DNA of 64,000 nucleotides from Perognathus longimembris pacificus (taxonomy: Eukaryota > Chordata > Mammalia > Rodentia > Heteromyidae). A model generated the notes under the pieces. The model made no database searches, was not told the origin of the DNA, and saw nothing but the letters and a program-made list of their open reading frames with translations. The first letter of the stretch is position 1. Every line of letters begins with the position of its first letter. The stretch covers positions 73,873,298-73,937,297 of the forward strand of contig NC_063167.1 of the NCBI RefSeq assembly GCF_023159225.1, given 5' to 3'. Positions 1-11,434 of the stretch are shown here, one piece after another. The position numbers and the translations under genes are program-made.

Positions 1-128
1 CTGGCTTTCTCGAAGGCTCCTAAAGGGGAGCTTGAATCATTAGTAACCCCCATTCTTTTAGTAACTTCATAATAGATTCCATACTGTATAACTTCTGCCC
101 TTTAACGTTTTTATGTATAAAGCAAAAG

Positions 129-336
129 TTTTTTTTTTTGTTGTTTTTTTTTTGCCAGTTCTAGGGCTTGAGCTCCGGCCTGAGCACTGTCCCTGAGCTT
201 CTTTTGCTCAAGGCTAGCACTCTATCACTTGAGCCACAGTGCCACTTCCGGCTTTTTCTGTGGTGCTGAGGAATCAAACCCAGGGCTTCATGCATGCTAG
301 GCAAGCACTCTACCACTAAGCCACATTCTCAGCCCC
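129..336 (-). mobile_element. SINE, B-type
   Basis: T-rich tail, then gccagttctagggcttg... to cagcccc. Flanks AAAGcAAAGTTTT-like on both sides suggest the duplication. Confidence 0.85.
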
Positions 337-792
337 TAAAGGAAAGTTTTATGTGCTATAAATCTCTGGTACTTTCTATGTCTCCCCTGGTTTCTTCATT
401 AACCAGTAACCAAACTCTTCAAGTTGCTGATGGCAGCAAACTCCAAAGTGCCCTTGAGACCAACACCCCACAGTGGCTCCCATTCACCTGGCTGATCCAG
501 AGCCAGGTTACTGTCCTCACGCAAAGACTTGGGGCAGTGCTTACGTCAGTAATTCATTCCAATAAAATGGTCCTTTTATTAACTGAATCCTCAAACAAAG
601 GCAGTGCAAACAAAAAGCCCCTTTCATGAAAAGAAGGGAAACCAAGACCAAACCTCTGGAAACAAGTTTTCAAATGTCCTCTTGAGTCCCCTCTAGTCCT
701 GGCCAGCTGTGGCTCTGGGGTTCTAAGTCATAGGCATTCAGGGCTGGTGGCTCCTGGAGTCAAGGACAAGCTGAAACAAGAACATAAAAGCA
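337..792. other. Intergenic, nothing recognised
   Basis: Unique-looking sequence; open frames are short and have no family resemblance. Confidence 0.5.
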
Positions 793-1013
793 GCCAGGCA
801 CTGGTGCCTCACGTCTAATCCTGCTGTTCAGGAGACTGAGATCTGAGGATTGTGATTTGAAGCCAGCTGGGGCAGGAAAAGCTTTTCTCCAGTTAGCCTT
901 CCAAAAGATGAAGGGGAGGTGTGACTCAAATGGTAGAGCCCTAGCCTTGAGCAGAAAGAACTAAGGCACAGTACCCAGGCCCAGGCCCTGAGTTCAAGCC
1001 TGTGTATTGGCAG

Positions 1014-1016
<3 letters not shown>
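793..1016 (+). mobile_element. SINE, A-type, tail expanded into (CA)n
   Basis: ccaggcactggtgcctcac head through gagttcaagcctgtg end. Confidence 0.85.

Positions 1017-1020
<4 letters not shown>

Positions 1021-1063
<43 letters not shown>
1021..1063. repeat. (CA)n microsatellite
   Basis: About 21 uninterrupted units at the SINE's 3' end. Confidence 0.97.
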
Positions 1064-1066
<3 letters not shown>

Positions 1067-1189
1067 ACAACCATTCACTTCTGAATGAAACAGCACTTAC
1101 ATTTTTTTTTCCTGGCCTTGGGTATTAAGCCTGTAACCTTAGCTCTATCTCTAATCTGTGCTGTCAGACCCTTTTTTATTTGCTTTTGG

Positions 1190-1292
1190 GGGCCTTTTTT
1201 GAGATGGTCTCACCACACATTCCAGGCTGACCTTAAGCTTGCAGTTCTTATTTCAGCCAAGCAAGTGCTGGGATTATAGACATGCTTGGCTC
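1190..1292 (-). mobile_element. B1-like fragment
   Basis: gatggtctcaccacacattc and tgctgggattatagacatgc are antisense 7SL-derived SINE hallmarks. Confidence 0.55.
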
Positions 1293-1439
1293 CTCTGTCT
1301 TTTTTTTACTTGGGGAAATACACTGTACATACACTGTCCCAGTGCATGGAAATCATGAGGCTCTTCATTTAGTGTCAGTCCTGGAAAGTGTCACTTCTGA
1401 GTCACATTCACCACCTCTACCCAGCTGCCAGCCCTGTAC

Positions 1440-1560
1440 ACTGGCTTTCCTTCGCTCTTAGGATTCCAGCCTGGAGTGAGGCTCTGGGTTTGACTCCTAC
1501 CTCTGCCCTGGCTGAGGGTGGTGAGCAACCTATGTAACCTCTTCATAATGTAAATGACAA
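1440..1560 (+). repeat. MIR fragment
   Basis: Diverged but ordered MIR core (ctgggtttgactcctacctctgc, then aacctcttcataatgtaaat). Confidence 0.5.
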
Positions 1561-1953
1561 TAGTGCCTGTCATGTATGTTTGGGGGGGAGGGGTTGTATT
1601 GTCTACAGATGATTTATTTATGGTACTGTGGCTGGCAAATGGAAAATAATAACACATTATTTTTATCCCCCAGCTCCAAGAAAGATGGTTAGGTTTCCCT
1701 AATATTCTCTTGTTGGACTTTTCAGTGAGCACCTGAAACACGGAATAAGATGTGTATGAAATAAATCATTTCTCAACCTTATTTCCCACTGGTTGTGGCC
1801 ATCTGATTGAATGGGAAAGGAGGGGCATCTCTGCTCACCACTACACTGCCAGTGCAGGAATTGCTTTTGAATGTGGTCCTTGCAGAAAAGTGCCTGCCAT
1901 CCACTTTCCACATTACTGCTGCCTCAACTACAGGTTAGAAATGTGGCCAGGGG

Positions 1954-2075
1954 AAAGTGATGCTGTGGCTCAAGTGGTAGAGCACTAGCCTTGAGCACAG
2001 AGAGGCTCAGAGACAGAGCCCAGGCTCTGAGTTCAAGCCCCAGGACCAGCACACACACAAAAAAATGCACCTCAC
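1954..2075 (+). mobile_element. ID-like monomer SINE with 18-bp target duplication
   Basis: Only the ID-like body (ggctcaagtggtagagcact) is present; TAGAAATGTGGCCAGGGG precedes (1936-1953) and follows (2076-2093). Confidence 0.88.
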
Positions 2076-2093
2076 TAGAAATGTGGCCAGGGG

Positions 2094-2934
2094 CAACTAC
2101 GGATGGGATGGGGTTCACACAGCAGAGGCTTCCTGGGCTCCTAGCAATATCAGGATCTAGGTTACATAAAGAAAAACAAACCTCTACCTTGTTTAAATTA
2201 TTATTAATTAGAGGGCTCTGCTCTGATGTAAGCAGTAAATCCTAAAAACCTTGCTATTCTGAACCACTCTAGCAGTAGCATCAGGAGCCGGTTAGCAATG
2301 CACAATCGCCTCAGACTGGCTCCTAGACCTTAGCCAGATGAAATCTAGGTGATCAATGAGCATGATAAAAATTTGAGAAATATTGTCCAAACTAACATGT
2401 ATATCAAAAGTGTGGCAACTGGTCCTCAAGAAGCAGTGGAGAATGTGGCACTGGTAACTGATGTGTTTCCTCTGCCATTGGCTTCTATCTTTCCCATCAA
2501 CCTCCTGGCTCTCTGTCCACATCCATTCATTCGCTCCTGCTGGCAGCCTTATCACTATAGCAACAGTAGAATGGAAGGATGATAGTCAGACAGCCACTGG
2601 AGACATCCCAAGGGGATGGCAATATACTTGGCCTTCCAGGAGTGTGAGGTACTGAAGGTAGGTCTTGTAACTGCCTCAGTAGCATATGTACTCACTGTCC
2701 TTTGCCCACTGACCCTCCCTTATGCCCAGGGAGGGTCCTGCCCCTTTCATTGTTTAGCCTCAGGCTCGATCTGAGTTAGCTCAGCCACAAGGAACCCTCA
2801 ACACAGGCTTTTCAGAATGCCCCTGGGAAATTGCCAGCCAGGCCAGCAGAAAAGCTGATGGAAGTGATCTCTGATCTGCTCAAAGGAATCACATAGCTGT
2901 TAACCCTGACAGTATAAAGAGGTGAAAACTTTCA
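2094..2934. other. Intergenic, nothing recognised
   Basis: No repeat or gene match seen. Confidence 0.5.
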
Positions 2935-3154
2935 CCAGGTGCTGGTGGCTCATATCTGTAATCCTAGCTACTCAGGAGGCTGAGATCTGAGGATCATAGT
3001 TCAAAGCCAGCCCAGGCAGGAAAGTCTGTGAGACTCTAATCTCCAATTAACCACCAGAAAATTGGAAGCAGTGCTGTGGTTCAAAGTAGTAGAGTGCTAG
3101 CCTTGAGCAAAAAAACTCAGGGACAGTACCCAGGACCTGAGTCCAAGCCTCACA
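2935..3154 (+). mobile_element. SINE, A-type
   Basis: Full head and body; followed by (GGA)n. Confidence 0.88.
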
Positions 3155-3206
3155 AGGAGAAGGGGGAGGAGGGGGAGGAGGGGGAGGAGGAGGAGGAGGA
3201 GGAGGA

Positions 3207-3239
<33 letters not shown>

Positions 3240-3284
3240 GAGGAGGAGGAGGAGGAGGAGGAGGAGGAGGAGGAGGAGGAGGAG
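3155..3284. repeat. (GGA)n microsatellite
   Basis: Long, mostly perfect triplet run with an inner G9 block near 3209; it makes spurious Glu/Arg or Ser/Pro frames. Confidence 0.97.
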
Positions 3285-3762
3285 TAATAGGAATTAAAAT
3301 GGAAACTACCTAATAAGAGCCACACAAACTCAGCACTTGAAATGAGGCACAGCCTGGATGGAAACATCTTTCACATGCATTGCCAAGGATTCAACACAGA
3401 TTCTTCCTGCAGCCGAGACCTTCTGACTCTGGCACCGGCTGTAGGGGCAACATCTGGGTACTATTCTCATGAAACCCTCCTTCTTCTTGGCAGCAGTGAT
3501 TAAATCACTCATCTTCTCTTCCCCAGGAGACAGCAGAGATTATGTCAGCCTAGTGCCTGCCACACCCTGAAGATAAACTACCTAATAACAGAGCACCGTT
3601 CATTTATCCTCAGAGCAGGCAGGAAATTCAGTTAAAGACATGTTCATCTGAGCTTGAGAAATAACACAGCCAAGCCTCTACACCTTCCAGCCTCCATACC
3701 AAGTCCTGCTAGGCGTTAGGGATTCTGTGCTGCCAGCTTCCCATCTCTAGAAATGGCATTAA

Positions 3763-3987
3763 GATGGCACTGGTGGCTCACACCTGTAATCCTAGCTATT
3801 CAGGAAGCTGAGATCTGGTATCACAGTTCAAAACCAGCCCAGGCTGGAAAGTTTGTGATATGAGACTATTATCTCCAATTTTGCCACCAAAAGGCCAAAA
3901 GTGGGATTGTGGTTCAATTGGTAGGTTGCTAGCCTTGAGTGAAAAAGCTAAGGGATAGTCCCAAACCCTAAGTTGAAGCCCCAGTAC

Positions 3988-3989
<2 letters not shown>
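3763..3989 (+). mobile_element. SINE, A-type, tail expanded into (CA)n
   Basis: Ends ccccagtactaa directly before the CA run. Confidence 0.87.

Positions 3990-4038
<49 letters not shown>
3990..4038. repeat. (CA)n microsatellite
   Basis: About 24 units. Confidence 0.97.
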
Positions 4039-4039
<1 letters not shown>

Positions 4040-4041
<2 letters not shown>

Positions 4042-4885
4042 CAAGTCACTCCTCACAGCAGACCGAGTGAAGTGAAGTGTCCCCATTTACAGATGGAAGA
4101 CCTGGGGTTAGGCCATCACCCACCCATTGAGGAGTGCTGACTCACCAGGCACCCCCTCCCCCACTCAACTAAGCAAAGGATGCCTGGTGTTCTGTTAGCA
4201 ATTCCAAAAGATCTTTCAAAAGCCCTGTTGACATCCTGGTTATAGAAATTTGCCTGGAGCTAGGATTTTCTTTAGTATTAGGGGCAAGTTTTTGGATGTG
4301 TCTTAGTGCTAGTCCTGATGGTCCTGAAAGGCCAGTCCACCCAAGGTAATGTAATTCTTTTCCCTTGCTAAATGTTAAAGGTATGACCATCTTAACTTAA
4401 TGGTCACTTACTGAGAAATGAGAAAGCACTGTCTGGGTTGTTTGAGGCTCAGTCAATGGGGAGAGCAACATTCAACAGATCAGCAGGAAAAGGTGGCTAC
4501 AGGAGGGTGCTGCAACATTTGCTGTGCCCTCTGGGCAGAGGTGACTTTTCTTTCCAGAATGGCATTTCAAACAGATTCTCAGGCCTTCACAACCCCCGCT
4601 GCACCAGGCTCCTGTGTGGTCCTGATCTTTATTTTCACTGTACCGTTCTTTTTCTGTGGATGATCACTGTGCTCGCATCTGGATGAGGACAAAGTAGATT
4701 TTTGTGGTCTGTGGAGAGGAAGGAACCAATTTCATATTGAAGAAACTGCCTAGAACAGAGAAGGGAGAAGAAACCTTATTCAGGGCACTAACTTCACATT
4801 CTCACCCCTGCAGGACCAAATGTGCCCCCCCGCCCCCCACACACACACTAGATTTGCGTTTCAAAGCCTCCAGGATATTTTTACT
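4040..4885. other. Intergenic, nothing recognised
   Basis: Unique-looking; a C-rich patch lies at 4826-4845. Confidence 0.45.
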
Positions 4886-5125
4886 TTTTTTTTTTTTCCT
4901 TCCAGTCCTGGGGCTTGAACTCAGGGCCTGGGCTCTGACCCTGAGTCTCTTTGCTCAAAGCTAGCACTGTACCACTTGAGCCACAGTGCCACTTCTAGCT
5001 TTATCTGAGTAGTTTATTGGAGAGCCTCATGGATGTTCCTGCCGGGGCTGGCTTTGAACTGGGACCCTCAGTTCTCAGCTTCCTGAGTAGCTAGGATTAC
5101 AGGCATGAGCCACAACTCCTAGCTG
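4886..5125 (-). mobile_element. SINE, A-type
   Basis: T-tail, tccagtcctggggcttgaac to ggcatgagccac. Confidence 0.88.
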
Positions 5126-5154
5126 TTTCATTTTTTTATTTTTGGGGGAGTATT

Positions 5155-5236
5155 TTTGTTTGGTGCTGAGGAATTGAACTCCAGGCTTCATGAATGCTAG
5201 GCAAGTACTCCACCACTAAGCCACATTCCCAGCCCC
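5155..5236 (-). mobile_element. ID-like monomer SINE
   Basis: ggtgctgaggaattgaactc to cacattcccagccccc. Confidence 0.75.
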
Positions 5237-5698
5237 CAGCTTTCATTAAGAAAAAAACAACCCTCCATATTCAGTGTATTTTGTCCTAATGCCTTCTTTC
5301 AAACTCAATTTGGTGAAATGAATTTTAACCAAAACACACCAATTGTCATATGAGACAACCTTTGTGTGTTTTGTTTTTGACCCCCTTAAAAAAGTGAGAA
5401 TAGCTTTTACAAGTTAATACAACTTATATATGTCAATATTAGCAGGAACTCTCATTCACCAGGGATAAAGACAGGCCTGACTGACCAAGAAAGCCATTCC
5501 ATAGAGGAATAAGAAGAAACTCTATGGAAGCCTGGAAATGGGTGTGGACCTTTGAAAAAAATAAACAGTTATTCTATTATTTACAGAATAAAATTAGCCC
5601 AATGACACATTCTAAGTTTCGCCTCAGTTCTTCCACCAGACAGAGTTAATAACATGTGTTCAGTTGAAAAAAAAATGGAAAAGAAAATTGGTTGTTCT

Positions 5699-5934
5699 GC
5701 CAGGTACTGGTGAGTCAAGCTTGCAAACCCATCTACTCAGAAGGCTGAGATCTGGAGATCATAGTCTGAAGCCATCTGGGTCGAGTGTCCTGGGGACTCT
5801 TATATCTAATTAATCAACAAAAACTGGAAGTGGAACTGTGGCTCAAATGGTAGAGCACTATCCTGGAGCAGAAAAGGCCACATGAGAGCACATAGCCCTG
5901 AGTTCAAGACCCAGGACCAACACATACCCAAAAA
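5699..5934 (+). mobile_element. SINE, A-type, diverged
   Basis: All parts present with many substitutions; an older copy. Confidence 0.82.
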
Positions 5935-6397
5935 TTCTTTGGAACTCATGCAGTTGCATTTGAGAACACAAGCCGTCCTAAGATAACCTTGTTCTTTTGA
6001 GTTCTTAGGGTTACAGCCCTAATTGGAAGAAGCAAAGCTAATTTTCTTGGCCTCAGGCTCCACTGTCGGTGAGTAAACAGAGCCTCGGGCCAGCCACAGC
6101 TTAACCCTCTACTTTCTGTCACTGGCCTGAAAAGTTGCAGGTGTAGTTGGCTCTGGCTTCAGCTGCTGGAACATCCTGCCAGAAAATGAGCTGACCCCCT
6201 ACAGGCAAATAAATGGTGTTTCATCAAGTGTGAAATGCGCTTCTTGAGGCATTAACCTCAGAGCATTGTTAGGCTGATACACTGTATGTCCTTGGCAGTA
6301 TTATTTAATGCATCTTAATACACTTAGTGCTTAATTAATACATCTTAGTGGTTTTCTCTAAGACGTTTCTGTATCCATCAACAAAAAATACAAATGA

Positions 6398-6632
6398 GCT
6401 GGGCACTAGTGGCTCACAGCACTAAGATTGAGATTTGAGGATAGTGATTTGAAGCCAGCCTGGGCAGGAATGATCATGAGACTCTTCTCTCCAATAAAAT
6501 ACTCAGAAAAAGCCAGAAGTGGCACTGTGGCACAAGTGGTGGAGCGTTAGCCTTGAGTAAGAGAAGCTTAGGGACAGTGCCTAGGCCCTGAGTTCAAGCC
6601 CCAGGACTGGCAAAAATAAAATAAAATAAAAG
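6398..6632 (+). mobile_element. SINE, A-type
   Basis: Short head deletion; tail is (AATAA)n. Confidence 0.85.
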
Positions 6633-6731
6633 TGAAACCTGTAACACAAAGGCTATGCCAACATAAGCTGAGGAAATAAAACATGGCCCAGTAAAGTCAT
6701 GTGGTGCTTTTCCTTTCAAAAGTCAGCAAGG

Positions 6732-6818
6732 GGCTTAGATGTAGCTCAGTGGCAAAGCACTCGCCTAGAAAGTTCGAGGTCCTGGGTTTGGATCCCCATT
6801 ACCAGAAAAGACAGACAG
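6732..6818 (+). mobile_element. ID monomer SINE
   Basis: tagctcagtggcaaagcact is the classic rodent ID box A region; 16-bp duplication TCAAAAGTCAGCAAGG at 6716-6731 and 6819-6834. Confidence 0.9.
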
Positions 6819-7233
6819 TCAAAAGTCAGCAAGGACACATGATTAGTGACTTAACTCTCACCAGCAGTTCTTCACATATCTATTAATTTGTTTATTTTGC
6901 TTAGCAAATCAGGGTAATCAGACATTGTAATGTTAAGAACCCTCTTTAGATGGTTATGACTGTGTCTAAGTAGTTCTCTAAACTTGGGCCAGGCCCAATA
7001 ATCCATCTGGCAAAGGGCTCCAAGACAGATTTCTGAAGAGTAGAGTCAAAGAACCATACCTTGGGCCACAGTGTTGGGTCTCTAGTCAGAAATACTGCTT
7101 GTAGTTAACACTTGATTATTGAGACTGAAAGCATTGAACTTTCTTAGTGTATTCAAAATAAAAAATCTTCTCTATTGCCACAGATGGTTGGTGATCTACT
7201 TGTTTTCAGCAATTAATTTCAATTAAGAAACGC

Positions 7234-7310
7234 AAGTCAGGCACTGATGGTTCATGCCTATAATCCTAGTCTCAGGAAGCTGAGATCTAAGAATGGAGGT
7301 TCCAAGCTAT
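7234..7310 (+). mobile_element. SINE, A-type, left part
   Basis: Continues after the solo LTR. Confidence 0.8.
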
Positions 7311-7712
7311 ATGAAGGACTTGCCTCTCCCCTCTAGGCCCATTCTTCCTAAGATGGAATATGAAAGACTGACCCACACCCAGTTTTCCCAGGCCCATACA
7401 GGCATCAGGCAAAACCCCAGGTATAAGCTGACCTGCTTTGATGTTCAGGCAGGGCAATTCACCTAAGCCCAGCTGTAAACAATCCATTGTGAGCCCAAGG
7501 AAAAGCCACCAATTTCCTAGACTTAGTGGCACTTTCAATAACCTCTGCCTCCTTGCTCAGACCCCATATAAGCCTGGTCCCAAGTTCACCCCCTCACACA
7601 ACCTCTAAACCCGTGGGAAGGTCTATGCCCCTCACTGTTCTTCAATAAACAGTCCTTGCCTGATGATGATTGAGTTCAGCCTATTCCTTTTCCATTCTCC
7701 ATTTTCCTAACA
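7311..7712 (+). mobile_element. Solo LTR inserted in an A-type SINE
   Basis: Flanked by CTAT (7307-7310 and 7713-7716), and removing it restores the host SINE. It has a TATA-like catataag near 7566 and AATAAA at 7644-7649, and ends ...CCTAACA. The 4-bp duplication suggests class I. The first base may be mutated (ATG for TG). Confidence 0.75.
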
Positions 7713-7716
7713 CTAT

Positions 7717-7856
7717 CCCAGGCAGAAAAACCCATGAGATCCATCTCCATTTAACCACCAAAAAGCTGGAAGTGGAGGTGTGGCTCAAATGGTAGAATGC
7801 CAGCATTGAACAAAAAAGCAAAGCAAGAGAGCAAGGCCTTGAGTTCAAGCCCCAAC
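7717..7856 (+). mobile_element. SINE, A-type, right part
   Basis: cccaggcagaaaaacccatg onward, joining the left part; followed by (CA)n. Confidence 0.8.
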
Positions 7857-7893
7857 GCACACATACACACACACATGCACACACACAAGCCCC

Positions 7894-7894
<1 letters not shown>

Positions 7895-7930
<36 letters not shown>
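7895..7930. repeat. (CA)n microsatellite
   Basis: 18 units; imperfect CA-rich sequence starts at 7857. Confidence 0.96.
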
Positions 7931-7934
<4 letters not shown>

Positions 7935-8234
7935 ATGCCATCTGTTGCTTACTGTGAAGCACACTCATACTCTATATAAGCTTACATTGACCATTCCTGC
8001 ATTCCCCCTCCCCACCACCACACCCCATCTGCCTAGCTAAGGAAGGGAGAAAATAGTAAATGTTTTTTACAAGATAAGACTACTACTGCAATCTTTCCAG
8101 TCCCTTTAACCTGTCACACCAAGAAACAATGATCATGTGAGAGGATTCTCTGAGAACCTGTGAGATCTCAACCTTACTTGAAGATTCAGCTAAACTTGCT
8201 ACATTTTCATAACTATAAACAGCCCTGAGATTTC

Positions 8235-9025
8235 AAACTCTACAACAAAGCCATAGTAACAAACACAGCTTGATAATGGCACAAATTGGAGATCTGAAAG
8301 TCAATGGAACAGACTAGAAGACCCAGAAATAAAACCGCATACTCACAGTCATCTGCTATTTGACAAAGTCATACAGTGGAAAAAAACATCACCTCTTCAA
8401 CAATTGTGTTGGGGAAACTGGGCTGCCGTGTGTAGAAAACTAAAGGTGGATCCCTGCTTGTCACCACGCACTAACATCCATTCAAAGTGGATCAAAGGCC
8501 TCACCATCAGACCTGAAACTCTGAAACCACTGCAAGACAGAGTAGGAGAGGCATTAGAACTTACAGGTACAGGCAGGAACTTCCTGAATAGTCTCAGGGG
8601 CACAACAGATAGGAGAGAGATTCCACAAGTGGGACTACATTAAAATAAAAAGGGGTTGCACAACTAAGGTCATAGTTACTAGACTAGAAAGACAGCCAAC
8701 CTTTACCAGTAATACATTAGACAAAGGGGGCTGGGAATATGGCCTAGTGGTAAAAGTGCTCCCCTTGTATACATGAAGCCCTGGGTTCAATTCTTCAGCA
8801 CCACATATATAGAAAAAAGCCAGAAGTGGCGCTATGGCTCAAGAGGTCGAGTGCTAGCCTTGAGCAAAAAGAAGCCAGGGACAGTGCTCAGGCCCCGAGT
8901 TCACGGCCCACGACTGGCAACAAAAACAAAACAAATAAACAAATACATTAGACAAATGCCTAATATCCAATATATACCAGGAGCTGCAGAAACTAACCCT
9001 CCTAAACATAAACAGCCCTGAGGTA
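8235..9025 (+). mobile_element. L1 ORF2 3' fragment, interrupted by a B-type SINE
   Basis: Sequence such as atggaacagactagaagacc and ttcaacaattgtgttgggga matches the conserved 3' end of L1 ORF2. The frame is broken. It resumes after the SINE at 8957 and fades near 9020. Confidence 0.8.
8726..8941 (+). mobile_element. SINE, B-type
   Basis: Inside the L1; perfect 15-bp duplication AATACATTAGACAAA at 8711-8725 and 8942-8956. Confidence 0.92.
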
Positions 9026-9162
9026 AGCATGGCTTCAATACAGCACACTTTTGATGTTTCATTGCATGCAATAGCAATCTTCTACTCTACCTGCCCTGTT
9101 TTAATCCCCCGTCTCTTAAATTTCAGTTGTACTAACAAAGGAGGTACAAACAAGGAGAGTAA

Positions 9163-9385
9163 TTTTTTTTTTTGCCAGTATCAAGGTTTGAACTCAGGGC
9201 CTGGCACCCACTTGGCTTGCAGGTCTGGTGCTCTCCATTGGAGCATGTCTCCAGCCCAGCATTTTGCTGATTAAAATGGATTCTCCTGGACTTTTCTGCC
9301 CAGTCTGGTTTCAACCCAAAATCTCTAAAGATTTCAGCCTTTTGAGTGGTTAGATTTACAGATGCGAGCCACCCGAGTCCAGCTC
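9163..9385 (-). mobile_element. SINE, A-type, diverged
   Basis: The ID part differs from the usual body (cttggcttgcaggtctggtg). Confidence 0.65.
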
Positions 9386-10022
9386 ACAATTGGCACTTCA
9401 GATCCCCTTTAATCCATCCCCTTTCCCCTTTCTTCCTCTCCCTCCTGCCCCTTTTCTCTGCACCCACGTGTTTGCATTAAAGGGCACAGCTTGTACTTGT
9501 TTGCATCTTCTGTAGCCTCCTAAGTGTTCTGACATCTTTTTTCCTGATTACAAAAGTAACACATGTTCATGGTTACACAAAAGTCAAATATTACAGAAAT
9601 GCCTGTCCCATGAAAGTCTGTCACTCCACCCTCCAAATTTGGTACCAACTTTCCTTTGAACTCAGAGTAAAAGGCAAAGTCATTACGTGGCCAGTCGATA
9701 TGCATCCCCCCTCCTCCCCTGGCTTCCAGCCTGATTCCCACCTCCCTAGCCAATCCCACACTCTCATGCCATTTCTCCCCCTCCCTACCCCCCCAGCCTA
9801 TCCCCCACATCCCCAATCTGTCTGGTGAGCTCTACTCAATATTTATATGGCCTCTGTATTTTTGGTTGGCCCATGTTGCCATGACAAAATACCATAGACT
9901 GTGTGGTTTATATTTTCTTTCACTATTCTGCAGGCTACATGGTCAAGATGAAGGCTCTGGCCTATTAGATTTCTGGAGCAGGCTGTCTGCCTGACTTGCT
10001 ATCAGCTGCCTTCTTGCTCTCT
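9386..10022. other. Intergenic, nothing recognised; pyrimidine-rich
   Basis: C/T-rich patches at 9405-9460 and 9705-9810; no gene match. Confidence 0.45.
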
Positions 10023-10037
10023 CCCCACATGTCCTTG

Positions 10038-10236
10038 TTTTTTTTTGCCAGTCCTGGGCCTTGAAATCAAGGCCTGAGCACTGTCCCTGGGTCCTTTTTT
10101 GCTCAAGGCTAGCACTCTGCCACTTGAGCCACAGCGCCACTTCTGGCCATTTTCTACATATGTGGTTCTGAGGAATCGAACCCAGGGCTTCATGTATATG
10201 AGGTGAGCACTCTTGCCACTAGGCCATATTCCCAGC
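10038..10236 (-). mobile_element. SINE, B-type
   Basis: CCCCACATGTCCTTG at 10023-10037 and 10237-10251. Confidence 0.92.
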
Positions 10237-10312
10237 CCCCACATGTCCTTGAGTCCTTGCCTAGGTATGTGCTTTGGCTTTGGGATGAATGAGTGCACAA
10301 ATTCCCTACTAT

Positions 10313-10548
10313 CTTTTTTTCCTGGTCCAGGAGCTTGACCTCTGGGACCTAGGTGCTATCCCTGAGCTTTTTTTTGCTCAAGGCAAGCACTCTACCACTT
10401 GAGCCACAGCGCTATGTCAGCTTTTTGAAGTAGTTTATTGGAGATAAGAGTCTAATGGACTTTTCTGTCTGTCTGGCTTCAAACTGAGATCTTCAGAATT
10501 TAGCCTGTTGAGTAGCTAGGATTAAAGGTGTGAGCCACCAGCTCTCAG
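10313..10548 (-). mobile_element. SINE, A-type
   Basis: Complete; only moderately diverged. Confidence 0.85.
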
Positions 10549-10575
10549 CTCTATGTTTTTCAAAATTTCTTTTGT

Positions 10576-10752
10576 GGGCTGGGGATATGGCCCAGTGGTA
10601 AAGTGCTCGCCTCGTATAGATGAAGCAGCACCACATATATAGAAAATGGCCAGAAGTGGCGCTGTGGCTCGTGGTAGAATGCTAGCCTTGAAGGGACAGT
10701 GCTCAGGCCCTGAGTCCACGCCCCAGCACTGGCAACAAGAACAAAACAAATA
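10576..10752 (+). mobile_element. SINE, B-type with internal deletions
   Basis: AAAATTTCTTTTGT at 10562-10575 and 10753-10766; two short deletions inside. Confidence 0.9.
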
Positions 10753-10846
10753 AAAATTTCTTTTGTCCTTCCCAGTACTGGAGATTGTACTCAGTACTAA
10801 GAAAGCACTTCATTTCCTGTGCCATACCCTAGTTCTTTTCTTCCTC

Positions 10847-10945
10847 TCCTTCCTTCCTTCCTTCCTTCCTTCCTTCCTTCCTTCCTTCCTCCCTCCCTCC
10901 CTCCCTCCCTCCCTCCCTCCCTCCCTTCCTTCCTTCCTTTCTCCC
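10847..10945. repeat. (TTCC)n/(CCCT)n microsatellite
   Basis: Compound tetranucleotide run. Confidence 0.95.
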
Positions 10946-10952
10946 CACCCCC

Positions 10953-11165
10953 TTTATGTCAGTATTTGGGCTCAGACACTAGATGCTGTCCTTCAGCTTT
11001 TTTGCTCAAGGCTAGCACTCTACCAAGTGAGCCATAGCTTCATTTCCTGCTTTTTGGTGGTTAACTGGAGTTTAGATTCTCACAGACTCTCCTTCCCAGG
11101 CTGGCTTTGAACCTTAATCCTCAAATTTCTGCTAGGATTTCAGGCATGAGCCACCAGTGCTTGAT
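10953..11165 (-). mobile_element. SINE, A-type
   Basis: gctcaaggctagcactctac to ggcatgagccacc. Confidence 0.82.
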
Positions 11166-11347
11166 TTCCAGTCCTTTTTTTAACTTTGTTTTTTAGTTAG
11201 TGACTCATGCTAACTTTGTCCCATCTGATCTGGAACCACTATACTTCTACCTCTACCCTCCTGAGTAGTTGGGATTGTGTTTCTGCAGAGCCACAACTGC
11301 TCTGTGGCTCTTCTTAAAGAACACTAATCCTATTTGATCAGTTCCTC

Positions 11348-11434
11348 TTTTATTTATTTTTTGGTGTTGGGGCTTGAACCTAGGGCCTCAAGTTTGCTAG
11401 GACTCTACCCCTTGTGCTATACATTCAGCCCCAG
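11348..11434 (-). mobile_element. ID-like monomer SINE
   Basis: ggtgttggggcttgaaccta to cattcagcccc. Confidence 0.7.

Noticed and set aside
1..792. 3' end of the upstream neighbour (LRRC8D by human synteny)
   Set aside because: No coding sequence or convincing 3'UTR signature is visible, so it is not called.
3047..3367. Open frames of poly-Ser/Pro and poly-Glu/Arg
   Set aside because: Produced by the (GGA)n microsatellite.
6732..6818. tRNA gene
   Set aside because: Box A/B-like motifs belong to ID-derived SINEs; no cloverleaf with a clear anticodon arm, and A-rich tails plus target duplications show retroposition.
8235..8720. Host protein-coding exon
   Set aside because: It matches the 3' end of L1 ORF2 and is frame-broken.
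10763..11110. Open frames rich in Ser/Leu/Pro/Phe
   Set aside because: Translation of (TTCC)n/(CCCT)n plus an A-type SINE.
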